Source: Plotosus lineatus
Lineage: Eukaryota; Chordata; Actinopteri; Siluriformes; Plotosidae
Assembly (NCBI GenBank): GCA_024760905.1
Contig: CM045731.1
Span: 24,182,501-24,246,500, forward strand
DNA length: 64,000 nucleotides
Reading direction: 5' to 3'
The notes below the pieces were generated by a model that was given only the letters and a program-made list of their open reading frames with translations, was not told the DNA's origin and ran no database searches. Made by a program: the position numbers and the translations under genes. Positions 33,787 to 45,508 of this stretch are shown here, one piece after another; position 1 is the stretch's first letter, and every line of letters begins with the position of its first letter.

Positions 33787-33805
33787 TTCTATACAGGGTG
33801 TAAAT

Positions 33806-34122
33806 ATGTGGCGAAATTGTAAAAAATTGTGCAAGCAGTGCTTGATTAACTGTACGCTTTGCAGTGGAAACTTATTACTTACCAAAATCTGGAAATGTAT
33901 ACCCAGAGAATGTTTTTAACCCAAAAGACCATTTAAACAACATCAAATTAGCCTATTTTTTTATTACCTACTGGATAACATCAATAATACTAGTATTGCA
34001 TTTTGACTTGGATGTGCATATTGTAAGAAATGTGTGATTCCTATGTCAACAGGGCATCAGGTTATATTATGACTAGCATCGAATGGCATAATGAGATGAT
34101 CTCTGCATTGTGATGTCTGAGG

Positions 34123-34154
<32 letters not shown>

Positions 34155-34487
34155 ATCAATTAACATTTTGTAAAAAGTATGACTTCAAAGAAAATGATGA
34201 ACACCAATGAATGAAATCCCATCAAGAACCCAAAACCTTACTCAGAAAAAGGTCATGTCAATTCTCACCCAACAGGCAAAATACACTGCCTATTAAGTGC
34301 ACATATAACTGAGGCTTGCAAAACATTTTTTGGAGAAGTATCACAAGGACAAGTATCACAGGAAATATGTTATCAGTGTAAAGATCATAGAATGAATTAT
34401 AACTGCAAATCTGCTTAAAAATCTGTTAAAAATTGTACATTGGCAAATCAATATTGAGTCTTTTGAATCTCTAGAATTAAAAAAAAA
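33806..34487. other. Gene-free stretch, nothing recognised
   Basis: Contains a T run (about 34122-34143) followed by GT repeats; otherwise unassigned. Confidence 0.5.
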
Positions 34488-34499
34488 AAAAATGGTGTG

Positions 34500-34843
34500 C
34501 GTCTGTGGGGCAATGGTGGTCTAGTAGATAGGGCGCAGGATTGCTGATCCAAAGGTAAGGGTTCGAGTCCCCACAGGGTTGTCACTGTCCCCCCAGTGCA
34601 GCTAACTGGGTTATCAAAGGCGAGCCATGTCTCTCACTGTCTATGGTGAGAGGAATGTAAAAGAACCATTGCTGACTTCCGTTAAGAGTAGGCTGCAAAG
34701 CCATCAGCGTGTTTCTGTCCCTTGTTAAAGGGTTGTGACAGGAAGGGCATCCGACGTAAAAACCTATGCCAAATCAAATGTGTGAATCAGATGATTCGCT
34801 GTGGCGACTCCAGAGAAAAGGGAAAAAGCCGAAAGGAAGAAAG
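34500..34843 (+). repeat. SINE-A copy, RTE-type tail, with target duplication
   Basis: Plus-strand full-length copy: head (tggggcaatggtggtctagtag, ggttcgagtcc), body, RTE-like tail (gattcgctgtggcgactcc) and an AAG-rich end. A 12-bp direct repeat, aaaaatggtgtg (34488-34499 and 34844-34855), flanks it. Confidence 0.92.
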
Positions 34844-34849
34844 AAAAAT

Positions 34850-34936
34850 GGTGTGTGTGTGTGTGTGTGTGTGTGTTTGTAGTGTAAGGTCATACAAGAG
34901 CAGGCAGGTTATTATTGCAGAACTCAGACACAGACA

Positions 34937-34972
<36 letters not shown>
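34850..34972. repeat. (GT)n and (CA)n microsatellites
   Basis: GT repeats at 34850-34876 and CA repeats at about 34938-34970, separated by unique sequence. Confidence 0.9.
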
Positions 34973-35159
34973 CATTGTTAAATTAGCACAAAAGTGTGAC
35001 AACTTTGATGGTGAAAATAAAAGTGCCATTATGACTGGTCTGACTGGCTCTAACAGCCAGAAGAGTATGAAGTTGATTATACTTGCAGTTTAATCATCTG
35101 GCTTGTATGATATAGATTTCTTTTTCTCTGCTTGTCACATTAACCATAAAAATAAATGT

Positions 35160-35290
35160 GGACGGCATGGTGCTATAATGGTTCCTCATAGCAAGGAAGT
35201 TATAAGTTCGAGTGTTGGCCTCAGGCGTTTCTGTCTGGAGTTTGTCTCTTTGCAGGATCTTGTTCATGGTAAGGTGGGGAAAGATGAGGT
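35160..35290 (+). repeat. SINE-B fragment
   Basis: Head (ggcatggtgctataatggttcc, then agttcgagtgttggcctcagg) and start of the core (ctggagtttgtctc). The rest is missing. Confidence 0.65.
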
Positions 35291-36010
35291 AAACATTAGT
35301 AAATAAAAATAATGAAAAAACTAAATAAAATAAATAACATAAATAAAAATATATAATCCTAGTGCATAGGCGTAAGAAGCAGTTGAAAAGTGTGTGTGTG
35401 TGGGGGGGTCCAAGGCAAAGCAACATGCATGGATAGCACAAAGTCAGCCAAAGGCTGACCAAGCGACTGCAGTAGGCAGTTGCCAACTACAGGGGTCTGG
35501 GGGCATGCTCCTCCAGAGAAAATTTTGAGTTTTAAATGCCCAGATGTGCATTTTGGTGCAAATTCTGTGTATAAATCACCAATAGTGTTTTGTATATGTA
35601 TCATAGAGTATGCATATCATCACAAGAATATATTTGGAATTTAAACTGAGCTTCACTTTTGAGAAAAAAAAAAATTAAAACATAAACTAACAGTCTGGAA
35701 CATTGAAACTAAAATAATAATATTTTATTTCAAATTATTTGATATCATTAATATATATTAATACTTCGAACAGCATAATGTATATTAACTGGAATTAATA
35801 TCTTTAATCTTTAAGCATGTCACTAGTAGGCCAATAAACAAGTTAGTCAATTAGTATCTGCTATTAGTTCTGACTTAGCTGTCAAAGCCTCTACTAATTT
35901 TGTATTGAACTGTAAAACTGGGGGGCCAAACAGGCTATTTGCCTCCTAGATTTTAAAGTGCCCCCCGTAACTAAACCTATGTAATGATCTAAAGTATACA
36001 GTAAAAAAAA
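35291..36010. other. Gene-free stretch with an unassigned repeat-like patch
   Basis: Around 35480-35560 the wording gggggcatgctcctccagagaaaattttg followed by cagatgtgcattttggtg resembles 54690-54770 and 63690-63760 (gggggctcccactgggaaatttgtgc). It suggests a dispersed element that I cannot name. Confidence 0.4.
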
Positions 36011-36248
36011 ACTGTTGGGCCTTTGCACCTCAGCCTAATAGCTCACAGGCTGGATTCTTATTTTGTCGCATATAATGACTTGGAGTTCGACTCCTCTGTG
36101 ATGGGACACAAGCCCATCGCAGGTTACCTACCCAGTATTTTCTTGGGTGGGCAGAGGCACACTTCTGATTGAGATCTTGCCCAGGTTTCTTAGCACTGAC
36201 AGGGATTCAAGCCCATGACATCTCAGTCATGGGAACAGCACCCTGCAC
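36011..36248 (-). repeat. SINE-C copy
   Basis: Minus-strand copy: cctcagcctaatagctcac, then tcgcaggttacctacccagtatttt, and a head region ending tcatgggaacagcaccctgc. Confidence 0.75.
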
Positions 36249-36747
36249 AACATGAAGAATGATTAGGTAGTATTCTGACATCATTTGCTATGTTTTAGTT
36301 CCCGTGATTTCAGTTCTCTTATTTGAGTTTTCACGGACTCAGCACAAACACACTGATTTACTTAGAATGTGACTAACCCAACTACGGGAAAAGAAACCAT
36401 TTTTTCTCAGTTTTGTCTATATTTAAGGGCTGAAGAAATGTCAACAGAAAGCAACATCCAGTCAAACACATACGTACAGTAGGGACAATGCAGAATAATA
36501 CATTGGTGCATGTCTTTGGACTGTGGGAAGAAACCACATGAGAAGAAAAAAGGTCCATATTTGACTTGAACAAAAGAACTTCCTGCTGTGAGCCAAAAGT
36601 TCTTGTGATTACGAATGTAAGTATTTCATAACCATGTGTCATGAAATCATGTGAGTGAATGCATGCTAACTAATTAATTCCTGCTTGTGTGTGTGTGGGG
36701 GTGTGTTTGTGTGTTGGGGTGTGTGTGTGTGTGTGGGGGGGGGTTAT
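36249..36747. other. Gene-free stretch with SINE-B core trace and GT repeats
   Basis: A short minus-strand SINE-B core trace lies at about 36506-36545 (ggactgtgggaagaaacca). GT/GGGGT repeats fill 36690-36748. Confidence 0.45.
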
Positions 36748-36824
36748 GGTGGCTTAGTGGTGGTTAGCATGCTTGGCTCACAACAAGCAAGTCATGGGTT
36801 CAATTTCTAGGTTCTGGTGTCACA
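36748..36824 (+). repeat. SINE-B head fragment
   Basis: tRNA-like head only (tggtggcttagtggtggttagcatgcttgg, then gggttcaatttctagg), ending where the minisatellite begins. Confidence 0.6.
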
Positions 36825-37312
36825 CCTAATCAATTTACCACCAACTGGCCTATGCATATAAAATTTTTTCCCCAGATACTGACCCACAGACATATAGAAC
36901 TCACTTGCCACTGACTGACATGCCAAACTAACTCACCAGCTACTGACCTACATATCTGAAAACCTTCCAAGCTACTGAATGACACATCTAATCAATTTAC
37001 CACCAAATGGCCAACACATCTAAAAAACTTTTTTTCCCAGATACTGATCCAAGGACATATTGAACTCATTAACTACTGACTGACATACCAAACTAACTCA
37101 CCAGCTACTGACCTATACATTAATTCAACTAACTAGCTATTTACCCAAAGACCTAAAAAACTTTCCCATCTACTGACCTTTATACTCCTATTCAACTCAA
37201 TAGTTACTGACAACTGACACACCCAATTAACTTACCAGCTAGTGACATTTACAAGTAATCAACTCACCAAATATTGACCTATTCACCTAATAAAACAACC
37301 ACTTACTGACCT
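36825..37312. repeat. 32-bp minisatellite, left array
   Basis: Degenerate tandem monomers of about 32 bp with the shared motif cagctactgacctacacac. Distinct monomer types recur in a fixed order: one starting ctgaaaactttcc, then attcaact, ccaattaac, taatcaactcacc and taatnaaacaacc. This gives a higher-order period near 160 bp. The array is cut after an e-type monomer by the LINE at 37313. Confidence 0.85.
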
Positions 37313-37321
37313 TCTTCTTCT

Positions 37322-37355
<34 letters not shown>

Positions 37356-37445
37356 TTGGCTTTTTCGTTTTGTCAGGTCAGGTCAGGTCAGGTATGAGGG
37401 CAAGCGCTGGGACGGCACTTCGCTGCATCCACCAGCCGCCTCCAC

Positions 37446-39230
37446 TTACCCAGACGTCTCCTGGCGATCAACCAGGTCTGCGCAGGGCCCATACCTCCCT
37501 GGCAGGGCAGCCCTCAGCTGCGACAACCACGTTGCACGTGGTCGTCCGCGCGATCGGCTCCAGCCCCTAGGATCCCGAACGGACCGGATCCGGTGTGCTG
37601 GGTCTGAAGGCGGGAAATGCGCCAAGTGCCCATAGTAGCGCAGCTGACGGTCACGGATCAAGCAGGTTATTCTTACCATCCCCGCATCCCCGAGCACCTT
37701 CTGGTTGGTAACAAAGTCCCACCAGCGGTATCCGAAGATGCGGTGAAGGGAAGTTGTAACAAAGGAGTCCAGTCGTCGTCCAAGCTCATCCGTGACCATC
37801 TATGTCTCGCTTGAGTAGAGCAAGACAGGGAGCACAAGGGAGCGAAAGACTCGGGCTTTTGTCCGCCTGCTCAGATACCTCGACTGCCACATGGTTCTGT
37901 CCAGCGAGTTCATCGCTCCATAGGCTAGACCAAGTCGACGATTGATCTCGGCCCTGCAATCAGTGGAACGATGGACCACACTGACAAGGTAAGTGAAAGA
38001 CTCCACGATCTCTACTCTTTCACAACCCACAGCGATCGAGTCAACAGCAGCATTCAAGAGGTTGCCGGAAGCCTGAATCTTGGTTTTGATCCAGGAGACT
38101 CGCAAACCAAACGGTTCCGCCTCCTCACCCAACGAACAGAGAGTCTCCGTCAGGATATCCACCGTTTCCATGAAGATCACTGCGTCATCGGCAAAGTCCA
38201 GATCAGTAATCTGAACCTCACCAAATGACACACCGCAGGCCGATCCACCCGATACCGCCACCATGATCCAGTCCATTGCAGTACTGAAGATAGTGGGGTC
38301 CAGAACACACCCCTGCCTCACTCCAGTCTCGACCGAAAAGAAGTCAGAGGTGGAGCCCCACACCTCACAGCACTCTCTGTCCCAGAATTCAGCGACAATA
38401 TCAGCCGGGCCAGAGCCGACGGGATCCCATGTAGATGAAGTATTCCCCAGAGGGCCTCCCTATCCACTGAGTTGAATGCCTTGCGAAAATCTATATAGGC
38501 GGCAAGGAACCCCCTATCAAACTCCCACAAGCGCTCAGATAGGACGTGGAGTGCCAGGATGCTGTCCACGGTAGACCTCTTCAGTGTAAACCCAGACTGT
38601 TCAGGGCGCTGGTGTGCTAGAAGCTGCTGTCAGATCCTGTCCAGTAGAATCCGTGTGAAGACCTTGCCCGGAACTGAGAGGAGAGTAACCCCCCCAGTAA
38701 CTGTTGCATTCTCGGGTATCACCCTTCCCCTTCCAGATTGGGACAACGATCCCCCGTTTCCAGTCAGTTGGGATGACACCAGTGCTCCACACGAAGCACA
38801 CAAGAATGAACAGCCACCTGAGGATGGCCTCACCTCCCGCCTTAAGCATTTCCACGTGGATACCACAAACTCCCGCAGATCTGCCATCCGCCAAGCCCCA
38901 CACCGCCCTCCGAGTTTCCTCAAGAGTTGGCAGGTCGCAGCCTGGGGGAGGGTCAGCAACAAGAGTTTCAGCATTCCCAACGGCCAGGCTCCGGGTGGGA
39001 GGGTCAGCATGATACAACTCCTCAAAGTACTCGGCCCAACGAGTCCTCACTTCTGATTCTTCAGTAAGGACACTACCATCTGCAGCTTTCACCGTCTGAC
39101 ATCGCAATGTGGACCGAGAGGAACAGAGGCTCCGCAACACCCTGTAAGCCGGGTGAGAGTCACTCGAATTCAAGTGGCCCTCAACTGTCTCACAGAGATC
39201 GCAGACCGCAGCCTCCCGATCTCTTCGCAC
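37446..39230 (-). pseudogene. LINE reverse transcriptase and C terminus, several frames
   Basis: RT blocks occur in successive frames: VRTRWAEYFEELY and GIHVEMLKAGGE (38.6-39.2 kb), FLAAYIDFRKAFNSVDREALW (38.3-38.57 kb), GVRQGCVLDPTIFSTAMDW and the catalytic LDFADDAVIF (37.8-38.36 kb). The C-terminal helix-rich segment is at 37446-37799 (LRYYGHLAHFPPSD). Premature stops separate them. Confidence 0.85.
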
Positions 39231-39359
39231 CGCCTTGACGGCTTCGCGCTTCAGGTCCCTTGCCAGACCAACTCTGTCGTGGAGTCGAGCCTGTCTCGCT
39301 CTCTCGATGACGTCGATGGTCTCAGAGGAGATGGCTATTCCCGGTCGTCTGGGCGACCC

Positions 39360-40254
39360 CTATATGCAGCCATGGGACACCTCCAGGATGCAGTCTCTGA
39401 AACCAGTCCAGAGAACCTCCGTGCCTGCACCCGCATCCAGATCCTCCAAGGATTCCCCAAGCTTACTGGCGAACTCTGAAGCCACATCAGGGTCCCTGAG
39501 TCGGCTTACGTCAAATCGCATTTGACGAGCCAGGGCTTTCTTGGGGAGCCTGAAGCGGATCTTCAGAGTCGCCACCAGAAGCCCGTGGGCACTTCTGAAG
39601 ACACGGCAGTTCTGGACCAGCCACCAGCGACTACCTACAAGAACACGGTCGATCTCCTTCCTAGTGACGCCGTCGTTGGAGTACCAACTCCAGCGTCGTG
39701 GATCCAATCTCTGGAACCACGAGCCAGAAATCCTTAAGCCCCAACTTTTTGTGCTTTCATCGCGGCGTCCAGAGCCGTGGGGACCGACACATGCTTCGTA
39801 GCCATCCCGGTTAGTGCCAGTGGTCGCATTGAAGTTCTCCAATATGATCAGGGTGTCCCTTCCTGGAACCCCCGACACCACCGAGTTGAGCTGGTCGTAG
39901 AAGGTTTCCTTCATAGATCGATCACTTACCCCGGTCGGAGCGTACACTGCGACGATAGAGAGCGTCCCCACTGTGTGAGTCACCCTCAGTCGCATAATAC
40001 GCTCGTTGACTGGGACCACCTCCGATACCAAAGGAGCCAATCGATCAGCGATGGCGACGGCAACTCCGAGTGTGAAGACCGTCGGCCCGGCCAGACCAGT
40101 AGTAGGTGTATCCACCGACACCTGTCCCAGGCCTCCGCACCTCAGAGAGGGCCGCAATGCCGACGCCAAGCAGACTAAGCTCCCTGGATACCAGAGGCAG
40201 GTGAGAGTCGTCCCGCAGGGAAGTCACGTTCCATGCGCTGATGCGCTGACCCAC
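39360..40254 (-). pseudogene. LINE endonuclease domain
   Basis: Begins with ISAWNVTSLRDD and LLGVGIAALSEVRRPG, then GVAVAIADRLAPLV, RIMRLRVTHTVGTLSIVAVYAPTG and LIILENFNATTG (GDFN block mutated to ENFN), then EIDRVLVGSRWW. This is an apurinic-type endonuclease fold as used by RTE elements to nick target DNA. The first 70 codons are in a different frame from the rest. Confidence 0.82.
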
Positions 40255-40585
40255 CCCGACCGCCTCAGATTCAACCGAGGGGACCGAAAGCAGCTGGTGT
40301 CCGACACCTTTGCACTGCCCGCGTCACTCACCCTATCACGCCTGACCTGGTTGCTCCAGGATTTCACCCCCATCATGGAGTGGGGGTCCCAGAGGCTTTT
40401 CCCCACCCCCCTCATACGACGCCGCCAAAGGCAGGCGTCGGGGTTACTCCCCCGGAGCAAACTCCAGCGTTTAGTAGTGCATTCTGCTGGCATTTTTTAA
40501 GAGGGCGAGGGTGCAAACCCTACCCCCCGAGGCTCCTCTAGGGCAGGGGCGCCGCTCCCTGACAGGCAAATGCCCGGAGGTGCAA

Positions 40586-41092
40586 ACCTGAAAAATTTCC
40601 CACCTACTGATCTTCATACTTATTCAACTTACTAGTTACTAATACATCCAATTTACATACTAGCAGCTGACCTACACACCTAATCAACTCACCAGCTCTT
40701 GATCGATTCACATAATCAAATAACCAGATACTAACCTATACACCTGAAAACTTTCCCAGCTGCAGACCTATACACTTATTCTACTTATTAGTGACTGACT
40801 GCTGCACCCAATTAACTTAACAGCTACTGACCTCCACACTGAATGAGCTCACCAGCTGTTGCCCCATTCACCTTATGAAACAATCAGTTACTAACCCACA
40901 CACATTCCAACTTTACCAGCTACTGACTTATACACCTATTCAACTTAATAGTTACTAACTGTCCCACCCAATTTACTTACCAGGTACTGACCCACACACT
41001 TAAAACATTTCCACCTCCTGATATACACACCTATTTAATTTACTGACTGATACATCCAATTGGCCTACCAGCAACCAGATTTACTTATCTGT
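40586..41092. repeat. 32-bp minisatellite, right array
   Basis: Continues the monomer order where the left array stopped, starting with the gaaaaatttccc monomer. At least three higher-order rounds can be followed before it degenerates near 41.09 kb. Confidence 0.85.
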
Positions 41093-41178
41093 CCACATTT
41101 TTGAACAATACAACGACTACGAGCATTAATTTACATTATGTAGCTTTAACGTTTGTTATTAAATATATTAGTGGCAAT

Positions 41179-41181
<3 letters not shown>

Positions 41182-41234
<53 letters not shown>
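41182..41234. repeat. (CA)n microsatellite
   Basis: About 26 uninterrupted CA units. Confidence 0.95.
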
Positions 41235-41236
<2 letters not shown>

Positions 41237-41557
41237 TCACTCTAAATTTGCATGAGAAGGGTGTTTCTGCTTTTTATTCTAAGCAGCAAAGAATGTTGCC
41301 AATGATGCAACTTTCAGTTTTGCAATTAGCATACAAGCATGTACTTCTGGTTTCTGTGAATGTAATAATAAATTACTTAAATTATAGAAAAAGAGTAAAC
41401 AAGCAATGTGTGGAGTTATTGCTCTTAAGGATTACAAAAATAGCAGAGACAGAAAGGAAGTCATGATACATACCCAAGGAGATGCTTTTTTAAGAAACAA
41501 ATTTTTATTAAAGTTTATTTTATTGTTTACAAAAGTAAAATTTATATGTTTAACTGT

Positions 41558-41880
41558 GGGGCAGTGGTGGCTCAGTTCTCAATTGCCAATCCTAAAGTTA
41601 GGAGTTCAAGCCCCGCTGTGAACAGCTGTCACTGCCCAACCCAGTGCAGCTAACTGGGTTATCAAAGGCCAGCCAAGTCCCTCACTGTCTATGGTGTGAG
41701 GCTGTAAAAGAAACACTGCTGACTCTCATCAAGAGTAGCTGCATAGCCTTCAGTCTGCTTCTGCCCTGTGATGGCCTGGCAAGCTGTCCAGGGTGTACTC
41801 CACCCTTACCCAGGGTCAGCTGAGATGGTTACCACCCTCCCTGCAACGCCAATTAGGATTAATAGTTTCAGAAAATGAAT
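41558..41880 (+). repeat. SINE-A copy, L2-type tail
   Basis: Plus-strand head (ggggcagtggtggctcag, then gagttcaagccc), body, and L2-like tail (caattaggattaatagtttcag), ending gaatgaatc. It is moderately diverged. Confidence 0.85.
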
Positions 41881-42304
41881 GAATCATATTTTACTGTAAC
41901 CTTAAATAATAATTAAGTCTCTTTGAATAAAATCCATGTGCTGACACATACATACATTTCATACCACTAAAATATTAATATAATAAAAAAAAAACACTCG
42001 ATAACAGATGCAATTTACCATACTGCCATTAACAATTTAGATTTTAAGCTTTCATTCGGTTAGAAGCATGATCTAGTGTTACAAATAAAAAAAAAAGCAA
42101 AAAAGGTAAAAAAAAAATAGTAAAATCACATATGCTTATGTATAATTAAGATTAAGATTTTATATACATTAATCACTGCAACTTAATATGCAGCTATCAG
42201 TGGTGGGCCATCATGGCAGGCAAAGTCTTCTCAGCGGGTCTAAACACTATCAGAAGCACAGAGATACATTTAATTAAAATTAATTTACTCCAAACAGTTT
42301 ATTC
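41881..42304. other. Gene-free stretch, nothing recognised
   Basis: A/T-rich, with several short A runs. No feature recognised. Confidence 0.5.
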
Positions 42305-42412
42305 TGTGTTGCCGGTGGCGGAGTGGTTATGGTGCTGTGCTAATTAAAGGGAGGTTGTGATGAGCCACTTCGACTTGGGTGTAAAAAACCCAACAGACTT
42401 TAAACAGTCTAT
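42305..42412 (+). repeat. SINE-C copy with internal deletion
   Basis: Head (ttgccggtggcggagtggttatggtgctgtgct) joined directly to the 3' end (gatgagccacttcgacttgggtgtaaaaaaccc). Confidence 0.65.
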
Positions 42413-43155
42413 TCTCTTCATTTCCTAGCATCTCTTGACTGCACTGCTTTCAGAGTGTATGTGGAGGTTTTTTTTTTCTGTTTTTTGTCCATTCAGAGTT
42501 CAGCTTCTATGTGCTGCCATGTCAATCTAATCTGTCCAGAACCTTCAGAATCAGCAGTGCTGGTCGATATCACTTAAATTATATTAGCAATGGGGCTGTT
42601 TCTTTAACCAGTCAGATCTCAGATTTGCCTCATAGGGCCAGCAAGCTGGCCTACGATAACATCACCATTTTTCTCTGCTCTGGTTGGTTGGTCAGAACAA
42701 AACTAGCTGAATAGTCTGTAGTGATCCACACACAATACTTTTAAGTTAGAATTTTTTACACACACAATGACTGATGGAGGAGGACGTTCTTAAAAATTTA
42801 TTTCCAATGTAGACTTTTCCAGAAAAGCTAAACATAATAATAAGAGGTCGGGGAGGTAAAGTTTACACTTATTACATTTGACAAGCACCAAATTTACCTG
42901 TTGCTTCAACTGGTAAACGCCGGTGAAAGTTATGTAATGCTCAGAGTTACTTCCAGAAATGAACGCATTTCTACAATTCCATGGCTTCTTTCATCATGAT
43001 TTTGTATATAATTGATGGTTTGTATAATTGTAACATGATAGCGGTGATATTAAGAGGTGGATTAAATCATTATATCCCACTGAAGGCCCAAGTACCAAAC
43101 ACATGGCATGCCACTGGTAGCTATATACATTTTTAGTTATATACATTCTTTATTA
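42413..43155. other. Gene-free stretch, nothing recognised
   Basis: No domain-bearing frame. A weak tandem repeat of tatatacattt lies near 43120-43150. Confidence 0.45.
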
Positions 43156-43159
43156 GGTC

Positions 43160-43405
43160 AAGTGTGTTGTGTTCTTGACCTCCCTATGCTTGTATATGTT
43201 TCCTCCAGGTACTCTGGTTTCTTCCCACAGCCCAAGACATGCACATTAGGCAAATTGACTGTTTCAGTACAAATGTGGAGGTGAATGGTTTTGTGTGTGT
43301 TGGCTCTGTGATGGTTTAATGAGCTGTTCAGGGTGTACCCCATCTTCGTCTAGTGTGGGCTGAGGTAGGCTCCAATCTCCCCGTGACCCTAAAAGAATCG
43401 AAAGA
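43160..43405 (+). repeat. SINE-B copy, head missing
   Basis: Core (tgtttcctccaggtactctgg, then cttcccacagcccaa), spacer and 3' domain (ttcagggtgtaccccatc, then ccgtgaccctaaaagaatcg). Confidence 0.75.
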
Positions 43406-43677
43406 TCAGCATAAGAGTGAGCTTGATTCATAATTACCCATTGTGCATTAATGAATTCTCAGCTGAGCTGATATTTTGTAAGGTAAACAAGAAGCTCCAA
43501 TCAGGAACATCAGCAATTTTTTTAATTACATAATGTAAAAACTTTTAATTTAAAAAAAAAAAAATGACGCTATAAATAATTTAATAACAAAATGCAAATC
43601 ATACTGTTTTAGATTATGCCATAGTCCTGCTTACCAAAATAAATATTAATTTAAAAATCTTTATCTGCTTCCAAACC

Positions 43678-43705
43678 GTGTGTGTGTGTGTGTGTGTGTG
43701 TGCGC

Positions 43706-43775
<70 letters not shown>
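43678..43775. repeat. (GT)n microsatellite
   Basis: Nearly 100 bp of GT repeats with one short interruption (gcgcgattg). Confidence 0.95.
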
Positions 43776-43776
<1 letters not shown>

Positions 43777-43929
43777 GTATGGCAATACTACGGCTGCTCG
43801 ATCTGCAAAGAATAGGTGCATTTTGCTTAGTTTAAGTGCTACTACATGACTTGATCATTACGCAACCTTCAGTTATGTTCAGGGCTCAACAAAATATGAA
43901 ACTTTGGCTGTTTCATGTTGTTAAAGAGG

Positions 43930-44170
43930 AAGGTACCCCCCACTGTGCTAAAACCCCTGGGCAAGGTCTTAACCACAAGTGTGCCTCTGTTCACCCAGCA
44001 GTAGAAATGGGTACCAGTAAAAATATACTGGGAAGATAACCTGCGATGGACTAGCGTCCCATCCAGGAGGAGTTCAACTTCTATTTGCTTCACGCTACAG
44101 AAACCGGGGATAAGCTCTGGCCTGATGAGCCACTATGCTCGGGTCTAAAAAGCCCAACAGACTTTACCTT
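43930..44170 (+). repeat. SINE-C copy, head missing
   Basis: Plus-strand body (aaggtcttaaccacaagtgtgcc, then ggtaccagtaaaaatatactggg) and 3' end (gctcgggtctaaaaagcccaacagac) with a (CCTTA)-type tail. Confidence 0.75.
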
Positions 44171-44225
44171 ACCTTATTAGACCAATATACAATAACTATT
44201 ATAGGAAGGCGATAACTTTTATTTT

Positions 44226-44256
<31 letters not shown>

Positions 44257-44846
44257 TCATTTTAACACTGAGTCCGAATTGTACCATCATGCTTCTGACC
44301 TTTACATTACAGACACTCCCCAACTTACGTTTTTAATTGGTTCCGGACGGCCAAACGTAAGCTGAAAGTGAACGTAAGTTGTTACAGCGACGTATGACGT
44401 ATGACGTGTGACGTATGATGCTCATACTGTACTATACATCCATAAATACCATTACCATATCTCATAAAATACCCCTAAATCAATAATAATAAACATAACA
44501 TTGTAAAATAATATCAAATATATCAAATAATGTCAACATTGATTTCAAATAAGAAACTTATTTATACCGAATCACTTTACATGAAGCTTAAAATAGTCAA
44601 TCAACGCTTACAATATGTGAGGTGCTTAATACCGAAAGTAGTGTACTTGCAAAAGTAGTGTACTTGCTGTGTGTTATACAGACTTCCGGTCTTTCAAGTG
44701 CACAAGGGTGTTGTTGAACTTGTTTAGAACACAGCCTGCACTGATGCAGTCTCCCAGCAAAGTGGAGAGTTCTTTCTTTTGTGTAAGTAAGTAAGTAAAC
44801 TTTATTCAATGATGCATACAAAGAACAAGTAGAAATCCTAATGAAT

Positions 44847-45204
44847 GTCTGTCTGTCTGTCTTCCTTTCGGCTTTTTCCCTTTTACTCAGGAGTCGCCAC
44901 AGCGAATCATCTGATTCGCACGTTTTAATTTGGCAGAGGTTTTTATGTCAGATGCCCTTCCTGTCACAACCCTTTAGCAAGGGACAGAAACACGCTGACG
45001 GCTTTGCAGCTACTCTTTACGAAAGTCAGCAATGGTTCTTTTACATGCCTCTCACCATAGACAGTGAGAGACATGGCCCGCCTTTGATAACCCAGTTAGC
45101 TGCACTGGGGGGACAGTGACAACCTTGTGGAGAGTGGGACTCGAACCCCCAACCTTTGGATCAGCGATCCAGTGCCCTATACCACTAGACCACCACTGCC
45201 CCAC
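44847..45204 (-). repeat. SINE-A copy, RTE-type tail, nested, with target duplication
   Basis: Full-length minus-strand copy with a clean tRNA-like head. It is flanked by a 14-bp direct repeat with one mismatch (aaatcctaatgaat at 44833-44846, aaatcataatgaat at 45205-45218). It inserted after the Tigger-like element. Confidence 0.92.
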
Positions 45205-45444
45205 AAATCATAATGAATATTAATATAAAAATAAGTATACACTCATAGGATTCTATTAAAAGATAATAAATATAAAGATTGTGCCGATCTGAGCAGATAG
45301 TTAATTCATATCTGTGTATAACACTTGCACCCATGCTAGTAGGCTTACATTTCTGACCAACAATATTTGCTTATGGTAACGAAAGTCCGCAAAACAGTGT
45401 AAACACAGAGATCACAGAGACGACGTGTTAACATAAGGGTAACA

Positions 45445-45448
<4 letters not shown>

Positions 45449-45506
<58 letters not shown>
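45449..45506. repeat. (AT)n microsatellite
   Basis: About 50 bp of AT followed by a few AC units. Confidence 0.95.

Positions 45507-45508
<2 letters not shown>

Larger units (their letters stand above)
37313..40585 (-). mobile_element. Near full-length RTE-like LINE (3.3 kb), defective
   Basis: A minus-strand non-LTR element. Its order is an endonuclease domain (about 39.4-40.25 kb), a linker, RT (about 37.8-38.6 kb) and a C-terminal region (about 37.45-37.8 kb), with a GAA-repeat tail at 37313-37345. The single endonuclease-RT protein, 3.3-kb size and microsatellite tail fit the RTE group. It sits exactly between minisatellite monomers, with a possible 4-bp target repeat (acct). Several frameshifts and stops make it inactive. 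Confidence 0.87.

Noticed and set aside
37370..40500. Plus-strand open frames over the 37.3-40.6 kb LINE
   Set aside because: They are shadows of the minus-strand endonuclease and RT frames.
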